Shown here piece by piece: positions 9,032-18,077 of a stretch of DNA of 64,000 nucleotides (positions are counted from its first letter, which is position 1; each line of letters starts with the position of its first letter). Where the stretch lies: contig CAYRKW010000003.1 in the NCBI GenBank assembly GCA_964425135.1, positions 1 to 64,000 on the forward strand. The letters run 5' to 3'. A model generated the notes under the pieces. That model was not told where the DNA came from. It was given only the letters and a program-made list of their open reading frames with translations, and searched no databases. Source of the DNA: CAYLLD01 sp964425135 (lineage in GTDB: Bacteria > Pseudomonadota > Alphaproteobacteria > Rhodobacterales > Rhodobacteraceae). The position numbers and the translations under genes were made by a program.

Positions 9032-10279
9032 TTACTGCGCGGCCGCAACCGATGTGACGAGCGCTGCAACAGCATCTTCAGCGGACTGATCAGAGTTCGC
9101 GAAGGCGGTTACAACATCAAGATAGGCACCCTGGATCGAGGGAGGTTGACCATGACCATGGGCAAGCGAGCCATAAAGCTGATCCGCAGCCGTGGCTTCC
9201 GCCAAGTCCGCCATTGAGGTCTGTGCGCAGGCGTCAAAATTGTCCTGTGGCACATCTGTGCGGGCCGGGATCGAGCCTTTGGTCAGATTGAACGTCTCCT
9301 GAAAGGACACGGACATCACCGATTGGGCCATGTTCTGCTGCGCTTCAACACGGTCTTCGCCTACGTCGAACATCGCAAAAAAGTCTGTGTTAAAGAGGAA
9401 CGAGCCCTGCGTGCCCGGCACAACCGCACAGAGCACTTCGACGCCGGGTGTCAGGCCAGCTGCGACAACTTCGCCCTTCGCCCAATCCCCCATGATCTGC
9501 ATGCCAGCTTCGCCGTTGATCACCATGGCCGTGGTCAGGTTCCAATCCCGCCCGGCATATCCATCATCTGCGTAGGACAGGATTTTACGGTAAATCTCAA
9601 AGGCTTCGACCATCTGATCCGAGCCAAGCGCATCAGCATCCGCTTCGATAATGGCGGATTGATAAAGCTGAGGGTCAATGCTCAGGACAATGGCTTCCCA
9701 GATCGTGGCTTCCTGCCACGCCTGTCCGCCCTGTGCGACAGCGGTGTAGCCAGCGGCTTCCATCGCGTCGGCTGCGGCAAAGAACTCATCCCAGTTTGTT
9801 GGCATCTCAAGGCCAAGCTCTTCGAAAATCGCAGCAGAGCCCCAGACCCAGTGTGGACGGTGCATGTTCACCGGCGCGGCCACCCAGTCACCTTCGTATT
9901 TACCGAAAGCCTGCACGGCAGGGGGGACAACGTCGTCCCAGCCCTCTGCGGCTGCGATTTCGTTCAAGCTGCCAAGAAAGCCTTCATCGGCCCACGCACG
10001 CACATTCATGCCCAGCATCTGCGCCGCCGTTGGCGGATCGCCCGCAGTCACGCGCGCGCGCAGGGTGGTCATTGCGGCGTCTCCGCCGCCGCCTGCGATG
10101 GCCATATCGACCCAGCCTGTACCTTTGCCTGCAAGATCTTCTTTCAAAACAGACACAGCGGCCGCTTCGCCGCCCGAGGTCCACCAGTGCAAAACTTCAA
10201 CATCATCCGCGGATACTGCTGTCGCACCGACCAGTCCGATTGTGAGCGCAGCAAATGCGCAGGTTGATTTCAGTTTCAT
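9032..10279 (-). CDS. Sugar ABC transporter periplasmic binding protein
   Basis: Starting at the ATG at 10279 the protein has 415 residues. An upstream in-frame start would add 17 residues before the signal peptide, and the good ribosome site (GGGAGA) sits in front of 10279. Residues 1-24 form a signal peptide (MKLKSTCAFAALTIGLVGAT, cleavage after VSA). The mature part begins DDVEVLHWWTSGGEAAAV, as in glucose/mannose-binding proteins of the GtsA type (family 1 extracellular solute-binding proteins). WHW-rich segments (HRPHWVWG, GQAWQEATIW) probably line the sugar site. First gene of its operon and divergent from the ROK regulator. Confidence 0.93.
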   Translation of the reverse strand: MKLKSTCAFAALTIGLVGATAVSADDVEVLHWWTSGGEAAAVSVLKEDLAGKGTGWVDMAIAGGGGDAAMTTLRARVTAGDPPTAAQMLGMNVRAWADEGFLGSLNEIAAAEGWDDVVPPAVQAFGKYEGDWVAAPVNMHRPHWVWGSAAIFEELGLEMPTNWDEFFAAADAMEAAGYTAVAQGGQAWQEATIWEAIVLSIDPQLYQSAIIEADADALGSDQMVEAFEIYRKILSYADDGYAGRDWNLTTAMVINGEAGMQIMGDWAKGEVVAAGLTPGVEVLCAVVPGTQGSFLFNTDFFAMFDVGEDRVEAQQNMAQSVMSVSFQETFNLTKGSIPARTDVPQDNFDACAQTSMADLAEATAADQLYGSLAHGHGQPPSIQGAYLDVVTAFANSDQSAEDAVAALVTSVAAAQ

Positions 10280-10305
10280 ATTGAGTTCTCCCAAAGTGAA
10301 TGTAA

Positions 10306-10326
10306 TTTGTATTGTAGCAATACAAA
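10306..10326. promoter_or_regulatory. Perfect palindrome, candidate ROK operator
   Basis: The 21-bp site has two 9-base arms, TTTGTATTG and CAATACAAA, around TAG. It lies between the divergent ABC operon and the ROK gene, 27 bp before the binding-protein start and 85 bp before the regulator start. The symmetry and place fit a dimeric repressor that controls both genes. ROK repressors of the NagC/XylR type usually bind AT-rich palindromes in this position. Binding is inferred. Confidence 0.65.
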
Positions 10327-10410
10327 ACAAATTCTGTGAATGTCAAGCCGTCCGCCCCCGCACGGGAGGCCGACAGACCAGCTGAACGCGCCAACTGCCG
10401 AGGAACAACA

Positions 10411-11541
10411 GTGCGAACAAAGTCAAATGCTCCGACAGAAGCACGTCTGCTGCACGAACTTGTGCGCCACGGTCCGCAAAGCCGGGCCAAGCTGGCGAGC
10501 AGCCTAGGCGTGATGCGTTCGACTGTCGGAACGCAGGTAAATAAGCTCTTAAAGTCCGGTTTGCTGCGGGATGCGCACATGGCCGACACAGAGCAGACGG
10601 GCGCTGGCAGGCCTGGGTCCTTGCTTGATATCAATCCACACCATCGCTCGTTCATCGGGATAGATCTTGGCGTAGGTCACCTGCGCGGGGTTCTTGTGGA
10701 TATGGCCGGTCACATGCTGGCCGAAACCTCCGAAGAGGTGCCTTTCGCGGATCAGACGCCCAGAGAAATGAGCACGCGAATCGCCCGGATTCTCACGCGT
10801 CTCAAGCGCAAGGCCCCCGCATTGGACGGCGCAATGATCAGCGTTCCGGGCATTGTGAATTCCGCCGGCACCATCGTGCGTCTGCCGCGTCTGGACTGGC
10901 AAGATGTCTGCCTGCTGGACTATTTGACCGAAGAATTGCCAGATTTTGGACCCATCGACATAGACAATGACGCCAATGTTTTTGCGCGCGGTGAATTGCT
11001 GTCTGTCGATGAACACGACGGATCTATCATCTATTTCTGGATGGATTCCGGCATCGGTGCAGGCATCGTTGTGAACAACACGCTGCTGGCAGGCGCGAAC
11101 GGGCAGGCGGGCGAAATGGGGCATATGTTCGCCAGAGCGCTTGGCGGACAGACCCGCGCCCGGCTCGATGACATCACGAGCGTTCCGGCGATCTTGCGGC
11201 ATGCCAGATCAAACGGTTTGCCGGTTGAAACAATCGCGGATTTGGTCGCCAGGGTAGACCAAAACGATCCAAAAGCGCTACAGGTCCTAGAGGCCTGGGC
11301 AGATACAATGAGTGAAACATTCTCTTCGCTGGCAAGTCTATTTGACCCCAAGTCGATGATCCTGTCAGGCCCGCTGGCGGCATTGCTTGAGCATGCCTTG
11401 CCTCAAGTTGAACAGAAAACGCGCGATCTGTTGTATCATGGCACAGTGATGCCAGCGCTCATTGTCCGCAAACACCGCAAATCCCGACTCGCGATGGCCT
11501 GCGCGACAATCCGGCGCAATGCCTTCTTGAGCGGCGCGTGA
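10411..11541 (+). CDS. ROK-family transcriptional regulator (NagC/XylR type)
   Basis: I place the start at the GTG at 10411 (376 residues), which has AGGA six to seven bases ahead; a GTG at 10336 would add 25 unconserved residues and run close to the palindrome. An N-terminal winged helix (LLHELVRHGPQSRAKLASSL) is followed by an ATPase-like ROK domain with FIGIDLGVGHLRG, the sugar-binding DIDNDANVFARGE, GIGAGIVVNN and the EMGHM segment. The zinc-site CxCGxxGC of many ROK proteins is not present. It probably represses the divergent sugar transporter operon and is released by the imported sugar. Confidence 0.9.
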   Translation: MRTKSNAPTEARLLHELVRHGPQSRAKLASSLGVMRSTVGTQVNKLLKSGLLRDAHMADTEQTGAGRPGSLLDINPHHRSFIGIDLGVGHLRGVLVDMAGHMLAETSEEVPFADQTPREMSTRIARILTRLKRKAPALDGAMISVPGIVNSAGTIVRLPRLDWQDVCLLDYLTEELPDFGPIDIDNDANVFARGELLSVDEHDGSIIYFWMDSGIGAGIVVNNTLLAGANGQAGEMGHMFARALGGQTRARLDDITSVPAILRHARSNGLPVETIADLVARVDQNDPKALQVLEAWADTMSETFSSLASLFDPKSMILSGPLAALLEHALPQVEQKTRDLLYHGTVMPALIVRKHRKSRLAMACATIRRNAFLSGA

Positions 11542-11542
11542 C

Positions 11543-11600
11543 CTCCGGGGCAGGGGGCGGGTCCGGGGCGGGGGTCGAGGTCGAGGTCGGGGTCGGGGAC
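11543..11600 (+). repeat. G-rich low-complexity tract with four GGTCGR hexamers
   Basis: Directly after the ROK stop codon there is a G-rich run, ending in four tandem hexamers GGTCGA, GGTCGA, GGTCGG, GGTCGG at 11573-11596. Minus-strand frames through it give Arg-Pro repeats with no family resemblance, so it is not coding. The rest of the gap to 11737 shows nothing else I can identify. Confidence 0.6.
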
Positions 11601-11737
11601 GAAAATACGGCATTGGCAGCGCTGGAGCGAACAACAGCAAGCTCTGACAGCACTCGCGCAGGACCGGAAAAGCGCCGCCGACCCGTTTTGTTGGACGGCG
11701 CGCAAACGAAGAGGTTCAGACTTACCGCACCACGCCT

Positions 11738-12064
11738 CTACCTCAATCGATCTGACGGCGGACACTCAACCTCCGCCAAAAGCGCCGCATAGGACGCGCC
11801 GTGCATGTCCCGATCATCGCGCGATCCTTGCACCGCCGGGCGCGGCAGGCTGAACTTCACGACGTTCAGATCGGCGATATCGAACCGTTTGATATCCTCC
11901 ACATTCGCCCCCAACACCTCAGCCACCCGCGCGCTCGTCAGCCCGTTTGACACCCTCTCAAAGACCGCGCGCTCGCCGCAGAAAATATCAATCGTCAGCC
12001 AGAACGGGCCTGCGTTTTTCGAGCGCAATTTGTGAACGATGGACCCCAGATCAGCCAATATCAT
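11738..12064 (-). CDS. DUF4387 family protein
   Basis: A 108-residue cytoplasmic protein beginning MILADLGSIVHKLRSKNAGP. The conserved features RSKNAGPFWLTIDI, VAEVLG, IKRFDIADLNVVKFSLPRP and QGSRDDRDMHGASYAALL fit the DUF4387 family, a small partner regularly encoded after AtuA/DUF1446 proteins. The longer frame to 12112 lies inside the upstream gene, and GGAGG sits close to the 12064 ATG. It overlaps the upstream gene by 14 bp, so the two are probably made together and may act as one enzyme. Biochemical role unknown. Confidence 0.85.
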   Translation of the reverse strand: MILADLGSIVHKLRSKNAGPFWLTIDIFCGERAVFERVSNGLTSARVAEVLGANVEDIKRFDIADLNVVKFSLPRPAVQGSRDDRDMHGASYAALLAEVECPPSDRLR

Positions 12065-13400
12065 GCACCTCCAGCTCAAAGGCATCCATCGGATCATCCA
12101 GTTCAAGCACATGGTTCAGCGCAAACTCAAACACCTGCCCGCGCGAGATCTGCGAGGGCGAGAAGGGGAAGGCAAATGTCGGCTGCTCTTCCTCCACCGT
12201 TAACGGATGATGCAGCAAGTAGGGGTCGAGCATCTTGCCAATCTCGTCGCACATCGCCTCCGTAGGTGCTGTGACAATCCCCATCACACCCACCTCCGTC
12301 GGCGTAATATGCTTGCTCTCCAGCGCCCCGAAACTGGCGTTTTGCCCGATTATCCGCAGCTCAATCGCATAGTCTTCGGCGTCCAATCCCAGCCGATCCT
12401 TTATCTTCGCATTGCACTTCATCGAAATATCATCGACCCAGGCGCGGGCGTTCTCCACGTAATGCCGATCGCGCAAAAGCGACATCAAAACGCTCTGATA
12501 CCCCGCCGCCCGCGCGCCTTCGAGCTTGACGGTATAGACCTTTGAAGGCACCCATTTCGAACCCGTCACCCGGACCGAGCGCGCGTCAATCGCCTCGTAT
12601 TTCGCCGCCGTCACATCCAGATACCCGCCCGGCTCATAGAGTATAAACGGATCGCTGTTCTCATAAAGCATATGCGCCGACACTGTATGCGGCGTCGCGT
12701 TGGCACCATCGGCAAGAGGGGTCACAGTGAAACCCTCCGCATCAAATTCCACAACGATAACGCCCGATTGCGGATTGCTGGCACACAACGCGCCGCACTC
12801 CCCGATTTTCGCCCCGTGCCAAGCGCCGCCCGCATGATTGCCGTTTTGCAGGGGAAGCGCCGCGATAATCGCGGTGTCCGTCGTGCGCCCTGCGATTATA
12901 ATGTCAGCGCCGGTGTTTAGCGCGGCCTGAATTTGCTCCGCACCCGCCAAGGCGACGATGTTCGAGCAGTCACGCAGCGTATCTGGCGAGATGTCAGGCG
13001 CAGGGTCGAGCGGGGTGATCTTGGCAAAATCCCGCGCCAACGCATCGCCCGATTGCGAGGATTTGAGCGTTGCGACCTTCACCCGTTCCCCGCGCTCGGC
13101 TGCAATCTCTCGCGTGATCTCCAGCATCCAGTCCACAGTTGCATCCGTCCCGCACGTGCCCGCGGTTCCGATCACCAAAGGCACGCCCGCCTTCGCTCGC
13201 GCCGCCATCAGGCCGGCCCATTCGATCTTGGTGGAGGCGCGCGAGTATTTCGACACTCCGCGTCCCAGATAGGCCGGACCACTATCGGTCGAGCCGCCAT
13301 CAATCGCGATGATATCGGGGCGCATCGCCAAGCCGCGTTCCAGCGCCACTTTGTCGTAGTTGAGACCCAGCGCGCCCGACGGGATCAGCACGCGCGTCAT
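12051..13400 (-). CDS. Acyclic terpene utilisation AtuA / DUF1446 family protein
   Basis: A 449-residue cytoplasmic protein. Recognisable family segments are IDGGSTDSGPAYLGRG near residue 33, GTAGTCGTDATVDWM, GADIIIAGRTTDTAIIAA and YEPGGYLDVTAAKYE. AtuA-like proteins are associated with citronellol/geraniol degradation in Pseudomonas, but most members have no defined reaction. Here the gene belongs to a tripartite tricarboxylate transporter operon, so processing of an imported carboxylate is more likely. It overlaps the small membrane protein upstream by 4 bp (ATGA) and DUF4387 downstream by 14 bp. Confidence 0.88.
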   Translation of the reverse strand: MTRVLIPSGALGLNYDKVALERGLAMRPDIIAIDGGSTDSGPAYLGRGVSKYSRASTKIEWAGLMAARAKAGVPLVIGTAGTCGTDATVDWMLEITREIAAERGERVKVATLKSSQSGDALARDFAKITPLDPAPDISPDTLRDCSNIVALAGAEQIQAALNTGADIIIAGRTTDTAIIAALPLQNGNHAGGAWHGAKIGECGALCASNPQSGVIVVEFDAEGFTVTPLADGANATPHTVSAHMLYENSDPFILYEPGGYLDVTAAKYEAIDARSVRVTGSKWVPSKVYTVKLEGARAAGYQSVLMSLLRDRHYVENARAWVDDISMKCNAKIKDRLGLDAEDYAIELRIIGQNASFGALESKHITPTEVGVMGIVTAPTEAMCDEIGKMLDPYLLHHPLTVEEEQPTFAFPFSPSQISRGQVFEFALNHVLELDDPMDAFELEVHDIG

Positions 13401-13750
13401 TCCGCCTTGTCCGCGTTGCGATCAAAGAGCCACATGAACAGATCATAAGCGACGACAAAGGACAGGATTGCGAGCAGCAGATTGATGATATTTTGCGCCA
13501 TCAACCCGCCCGACATCGCCCACAGAACATGAATGATGCAGGCAGCCATGACCACCAGGGCAACCGCGAGCAAGCCACGCTGCACCCCCGCCCGTGCCAG
13601 CCATATCGCCGCGACAATAAGCGCGCCTGTCAGCACAGTGCGCCCCGCCAGCGCCATATCTCCATCGGCCAGCGCCAGCCCCGCGAGTGCTGCGAACACC
13701 ACCCCATGGGCGATCATCATGTATCGCAGTGTTTTGAGCGCCAAATACAC
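13397..13750 (-). CDS. Small four-helix membrane protein of unknown function
   Basis: A 117-residue protein with a GTG start and four predicted helices (about 10-29, 36-53, 58-76, 83-107). It ends in a short charged tail (DRNADKAE). I recognise no family. It sits between tctA (4-bp gap) and the AtuA-like gene (4-bp overlap), so it is translated as part of the transporter operon. It could be an accessory subunit of the TctAB permease or a membrane anchor, but the sequence does not decide this. Confidence 0.8.
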   Translation of the reverse strand: MYLALKTLRYMMIAHGVVFAALAGLALADGDMALAGRTVLTGALIVAAIWLARAGVQRGLLAVALVVMAACIIHVLWAMSGGLMAQNIINLLLAILSFVVAYDLFMWLFDRNADKAE

Positions 13751-13754
13751 CGGT

Positions 13755-15260
13755 CTAATCCGTCACCGCTTGCGGCTTTTTCAACAAACCGCGCAGGAAC
13801 ATCGGTGCGATGAAACCGGCAACCGCTGCAATCCAAAGTCCAATCGCAATCGGCGTCGAGAAGAGGTACAGAACATCCCCATCCGACAGCACCATCGCCC
13901 GCCGCAGCGCATTCTCCATATGCCCGCCCAACAAAATACCCAGGATCACAGGCACGGTCGGTACATCCAGCTTGCGCAGGAAATACCCCAGCACCCCAAA
14001 CGCGACCATAAGGAGCAGATCGAAATAGCTTCCTGATAGCGAGTAGATTCCTACAAACGAAATCATCGTCACTCCCGGCAGCAGCACCCATGCAGGCACG
14101 CTCAGCACTTTGACGAAAATCTTCACCATCGGCACATTCATCAGCAAAAGCACGATATTGGCGATCAAAAGCGATGCGATCAGCCCCCAGACAACCTCCG
14201 GCCTGTCGGTAAACAGCGTCGGTCCCGGCGTGATATTCAGTGTCATCAATAGCGCGAGCAGCACCGCTGTCGTCCCCGACCCCGGCACGCCCAACGTCAG
14301 CATGGGCACCAGCGCACCGCCCGCCGCTGCGTTATTGCCAGCCTCCGGTGCCGCGACGCCCTTGGCCACGCCCGTGCCAAAACCTGCCTCCGGCCCAGCG
14401 ACGGATTTTTCCGACATATAGGCCAGAAAACTCCCCAGTGACGCACCCGCCCCCGGCAAAATCCCTGCGATAAACCCAACGCCAGAGGCGCGCAGCATTG
14501 TCCATTTCGTCGCGATAATATCGCGCCACGGGATTGTCACCCGCTCCAGCTTCACGCCGATGGACGAGCCTTTGCCGTGGCTTTCGATGAAGAAAAACAC
14601 CTCCGCAATCGCGAACAGGCCAACGATGGCGACAAGGAAATCGACACCGTCCATCAGGTGCATGTTGCCCCCCGTCAGGCGCGGCAGGCCCGAAGAGTTA
14701 TCCACCCCGATCATCGCAATCCCCAGCCCCAGACAGGCGGCAATCGCGGATTTTGCCTGATTGTTCGAGGCCATCCCGCCAAGCGTGCAAAACGCCAGCA
14801 GATAGAGCGCGAAATACTCCGCCGGGCCAAAGAGATAGGCGACACGCGCCAAGAGCGGTGCAAGCAGCATCAGGCCGACCGTGGCCAGAAACGCTCCAAC
14901 AAAGCTCGCAACACCCGATAGCACCAGCGCATCGCCCGCGCGCCCTGCTTTGGCCATCGGATAGCCATCGAGCGTTGTCATCAGCGCCGGCTCGTCTCCG
15001 GGAATGTTGAGCAGAATGGACGAAATCCGCCCGCCATACATCGCACCGTAGTAGACAGCGGTCATCAGAACCAGCGCCGAGGTCGCGTCAAGGCCAAGCG
15101 AGAAGGTCAGCGGGATCAGGATCGCCACGCCATTCGATGGCCCAAGCCCCGGAAGCGCGCCGATGATGGTGCCTAAAAAGCACCCGATCACCGCTAGCAT
15201 CAGCGTGTAGGGCGTGAGCGCGATTGAAAAACCGAGCGCCAGGTTTGCAAGAATATCCAT
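13755..15260 (-). CDS. tctA: Tripartite tricarboxylate transporter, large permease TctA
   Basis: A 501-residue inner-membrane protein with about 10-12 helices. Typical TctA features include GTIIGALPGLGPSNGVAILI, YYGAMYGGRISSILLNIPGD, the second GxLPGxG copy (GILPGAGASLGSFLAY) and the EAGNNAAAGGALVPMLTLG signature. TctA carries the transport pathway for carboxylates brought by TctC, using an ion gradient and no ATP. It begins one base after tctB ends. Confidence 0.95.
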   Translation of the reverse strand: MDILANLALGFSIALTPYTLMLAVIGCFLGTIIGALPGLGPSNGVAILIPLTFSLGLDATSALVLMTAVYYGAMYGGRISSILLNIPGDEPALMTTLDGYPMAKAGRAGDALVLSGVASFVGAFLATVGLMLLAPLLARVAYLFGPAEYFALYLLAFCTLGGMASNNQAKSAIAACLGLGIAMIGVDNSSGLPRLTGGNMHLMDGVDFLVAIVGLFAIAEVFFFIESHGKGSSIGVKLERVTIPWRDIIATKWTMLRASGVGFIAGILPGAGASLGSFLAYMSEKSVAGPEAGFGTGVAKGVAAPEAGNNAAAGGALVPMLTLGVPGSGTTAVLLALLMTLNITPGPTLFTDRPEVVWGLIASLLIANIVLLLMNVPMVKIFVKVLSVPAWVLLPGVTMISFVGIYSLSGSYFDLLLMVAFGVLGYFLRKLDVPTVPVILGILLGGHMENALRRAMVLSDGDVLYLFSTPIAIGLWIAAVAGFIAPMFLRGLLKKPQAVTD

Positions 15261-15701
15261 TTAGCCGAGCCATCCTTTCGGGAAGGCCACAAGCCCAAGA
15301 TCAAGCGCGTATTTGAACAAAATGAATAGCCCAACCGACAAGCCAATGCCCGTCAGCGCGGCCGGAACGGGGCGCGGCGATATCTGATAGCTCAGAATGC
15401 CAGCTGCGAAAATCGTCGGGATGATAAAGCCCAGCGGCTTGAGGAGGTAGGCGTAGATCACCAGCACAATGACCGCGATCAGGATCGCGCCGAAGGTGCG
15501 AAACGCGGGCCAATTGGGGTCGGGGTCGGGCTTGAAAATCAGCACCAGCGCCGAGATCGCCGAAACAATGCCGACAAGGATGGGGAAGGCTTTGGGGCCA
15601 ACCGGGTCGGACAGAAAACTTGTCTGAATCTGTGTGGCGCTCGCGATATACGCGCGCGCCGTCATCAATATGACCAGACCGAAAATCCGGTCAGAGGCCA
15701 T
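15261..15701 (-). CDS. tctB: Tripartite tricarboxylate transporter, small permease TctB
   Basis: A 146-residue protein with four predicted helices, the typical size of TctB. The first helix follows MASDRIFGLVILMTARAYIA, and PVGPKAFPILVGIVSAI matches the family's loop and second helix. Its ATG overlaps the last base of the tctC stop codon, and its stop codon abuts the tctA start. It assembles with TctA in the inner membrane. Confidence 0.9.
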   Translation of the reverse strand: MASDRIFGLVILMTARAYIASATQIQTSFLSDPVGPKAFPILVGIVSAISALVLIFKPDPDPNWPAFRTFGAILIAVIVLVIYAYLLKPLGFIIPTIFAAGILSYQISPRPVPAALTGIGLSVGLFILFKYALDLGLVAFPKGWLG

Positions 15702-16669
15702 TACTGGATAACCCCGATGTCTTTCGAGAGCTGGTTAATCTCAGCAACAAGACCGTCCACGTAGGACTGGAAATCACCGCCAACTTTGGTGAATGGCGCC
15801 AGACCGTTTGCGGCCATCGCCTCTTTCCACTCAGCGCTATCGGCAACCATTTGCAACTTGTCGGCCCAGGAGTTGAACACATCGTCCGAGACACCGCGCG
15901 GAATATAAAGCCCGCGCCAGTTCACTGCGACAACGTCAAAGCCTTGCTCTTTGGCTGTCGGGATGTCGTCAAAACCCGGCACACGCTCGTCGGTCAGAAC
16001 CGCCAAAGCCCGCACTTCGCCTGCTTTGAGGAAGCCCACGATCTCGGACATATCGCCGGTCATCGCCTGGGTGAACCCGCCAACGGTCTGCGTGATCGCA
16101 TCCGCACCGCCATCAACGCCGATGTATTTCACGGCTGTGATGTCGGTAAAGCCCGCGCGTTGCAGGATCATCAAAGGCTTAAGGTGGTCAAACCCGCCAA
16201 CAGCAGAGCCGCCAGCAAAAGCCACCGACGAAGGATCCGCCTTGATCGCATCGACCAGATCGCCCAGCGATTGGTGAGGGCTGTCAGCGGCCACAACGAT
16301 CACGCCCGGATCAGCACCGATTGCACCCACAAAACGCACCTGATCGGCGGTCATGCCCGCATAGGCGTTTTGCGCCAGCCGTGTCGAGGTCGCCGAAGAG
16401 GCCGCCACGATCAGATCCGCGTCCTCATTGCGCTCAGTGACAACGTGACCATAGGCCAGACCGCCACCGGCACCGGCCATATTGGTGACCTGGATAGGCT
16501 TATCAACGGCGCCAATGTCGTGCATGATCTTGCCGATCTGACGACAAGTGAAGTCCCAGCCACCGCCCGGGTTAGCAGGCGCAATGCACTCTGCGGCCAC
16601 CGACGGGGTCACGCTGCCAAATGTGATGGCCGCACCAATCAGTGCCGCCTTGAAAAAACGAGGTGTCAT
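15701..16669 (-). CDS. tctC: Tripartite tricarboxylate transporter substrate-binding protein TctC
   Basis: From the ATG at 16669, preceded by GGGAGA, the protein has 322 residues. The longer frame to 16777 adds residues before a clear signal peptide (MTPRFFKAALIGAAITFGSV, ending SVAA). The mature part begins ECIAPANPGGGWDFTCRQIG, the standard Bug/TctC opening, followed by VTNMAGAGGGLAYGHV. Bug proteins bind carboxylates such as citrate, tartrate or aromatic acids; the ligand here is unknown. First gene of the operon that also encodes TctB, TctA and the AtuA-like pair. Confidence 0.93.
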   Translation of the reverse strand: MTPRFFKAALIGAAITFGSVTPSVAAECIAPANPGGGWDFTCRQIGKIMHDIGAVDKPIQVTNMAGAGGGLAYGHVVTERNEDADLIVAASSATSTRLAQNAYAGMTADQVRFVGAIGADPGVIVVAADSPHQSLGDLVDAIKADPSSVAFAGGSAVGGFDHLKPLMILQRAGFTDITAVKYIGVDGGADAITQTVGGFTQAMTGDMSEIVGFLKAGEVRALAVLTDERVPGFDDIPTAKEQGFDVVAVNWRGLYIPRGVSDDVFNSWADKLQMVADSAEWKEAMAANGLAPFTKVGGDFQSYVDGLVAEINQLSKDIGVIQ

Positions 16670-16847
16670 GATCTTCTCCCTAAGAATGCAGCTCTTGAGG
16701 CTGCCTTTCATACTGCCAGACCGAACCATCGTATGAACCGCATCTGGCGCATGTAATCGAGTATGGTCGTTTTGCACGTGATGACAATGTAATTTCGCAA
16801 GGGCAGTATTGACCGGCGATGCGATGCGACGGGATCAGGGGGAGCGG

Positions 16848-16924
16848 TGGTAGGCCCGGAGGGACTCGAACCCCCAACCAAAGCGTTATGAGCGCTCTGC
16901 TCTAACCAATTGAGCTACAGGCCC
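16848..16924 (-). tRNA. tRNA with CAU anticodon (Met elongator or Ile2)
   Basis: The minus strand folds into a complete cloverleaf: acceptor stem GGGCCTG with CGGGCCT (including G-U pairs), D-arm GTAGCTCAATTGGTTAGAGC, anticodon loop CTCATAA, T-arm GGGGGTTCGAGTCCCTC, and an encoded CCA at 16848-16850. CAU is used by elongator Met, initiator Met and by Ile2 after lysidine modification. This is not an initiator (no three consecutive G-C pairs in the anticodon stem). Choosing between Met and Ile2 needs identity-element comparison. Confidence 0.93.
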
Positions 16925-17036
16925 GCCTGACCGCCCTGATAGGCGCGTGGTGCCAAAGCGTCAAGAACTGCGTTTTCAAGCGCGCGATCATGCGCTAAGG
17001 GGCGCGCAAGATGCACATGATCCAAGGACCAGCCGC

Positions 17037-18077
17037 ATGACCGACGCCAAGCACTCCCTGACCTATGCCGACGCAGGCGTGGACATCGATGCGGGCAACG
17101 CGCTGGTGGAACGGATCAAACCTGCGGCCAGACGCACCAATCGCAGCGGCGTAATGGCAGGTCTGGGCGGCTTTGGCGCGCTCTTTGATCTTAAGGGCGC
17201 AGGCTACGAAGACCCGATCCTCGTCGCTGCCACCGACGGCGTTGGGACAAAGCTGCGCATCGCAATTGATACGGGCGTTCTGGATGGCATTGGCCGCGAT
17301 CTGGTGGCGATGTGCGTCAATGATCTGATCTGTCAAGGCGCCGAGCCGCTCTTCTTTCTGGATTATTTTGCGACCGGCAAACTCGATCTGGACGCCGCCA
17401 CCGCCATCATCGGCGGCATTGCCGATGGCTGCGCCGATGCTGGCTGCGCGCTTATTGGCGGTGAGACGGCGGAAATGCCGGGCATGTATGCTGCCGATGA
17501 TTTCGATCTCGCCGGATTTTCCGTCGGCGCGATGGAACGGGGCGGGGCCTACCCCAAAGACGTGGGTGAGGGTGACGTCCTTATCGGGCTCAACTCAGAT
17601 GGCGTACACTCCAATGGCTATTCGCTTGTGCGCCGTGTGGTGGAACGCGAGGGCCTCGCATGGTCGGACCCGGCGCCTTTCGCCGATGAGCCGCTCGGTC
17701 AAGCGCTTCTGCGCCCGACGAAAATATACGTCAAATCCGCCCTCTCGGTCTTGCCGCACGTGAACGCGCTCGCCCATATCACCGGCGGCGGCCTGACCGA
17801 AAACCTGCCGCGCGTTCTGCCCGATGGCCTTGGCGCGCAAATCGATCTCAATAGCTGGGCGCTCCCACCCGTCTTCCGCTGGCTCTGCGATGCAGCCAAA
17901 ATCGAAGCGGCCGAGGCGCTCAAAACCTTCAACTGCGGCATCGGCATGGTTCTGGTTGCGCCAAGCGGCAACGCGAAAGCCGTTATGGATCAACTGGCAG
18001 AGCAAGGCGAGACCGCGCAAATCATCGGCGCTGTTACCGCCACATCCGGCGTGACTTACAGCGGATCGCTGGGGTGA
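17037..18077 (+). CDS. purM: Phosphoribosylformylglycinamidine cyclo-ligase (AIR synthetase)
   Basis: Makes aminoimidazole ribotide from FGAM with ATP, in purine synthesis. The 346-residue length from the ATG at 17037 (AAGGA upstream) matches the family; the earlier in-frame GTG at 16947 would add 30 unrelated residues. It has YADAGVDIDAGN at the start, GGFGALFDL, ATDGVGTKLRIA, the CVNDLICQGAEPLFFLDY metal/ATP loop, IGGETAEMPGMY and HITGGGLTENLPR. It overlaps purN by 4 bp. Confidence 0.97.
   Translation: MTDAKHSLTYADAGVDIDAGNALVERIKPAARRTNRSGVMAGLGGFGALFDLKGAGYEDPILVAATDGVGTKLRIAIDTGVLDGIGRDLVAMCVNDLICQGAEPLFFLDYFATGKLDLDAATAIIGGIADGCADAGCALIGGETAEMPGMYAADDFDLAGFSVGAMERGGAYPKDVGEGDVLIGLNSDGVHSNGYSLVRRVVEREGLAWSDPAPFADEPLGQALLRPTKIYVKSALSVLPHVNALAHITGGGLTENLPRVLPDGLGAQIDLNSWALPPVFRWLCDAAKIEAAEALKTFNCGIGMVLVAPSGNAKAVMDQLAEQGETAQIIGAVTATSGVTYSGSLG

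Noticed and set aside
9323..10267. Long antisense frame opposite the sugar-binding protein
   Set aside because: A shadow of the real gene in GC-rich DNA; no start signal and no recognisable domain.
11365..11765. Minus-strand frames with Arg-Pro repeats over the G-rich tract
   Set aside because: They only reflect the low-complexity sequence, overlap the ROK gene and have no family resemblance.
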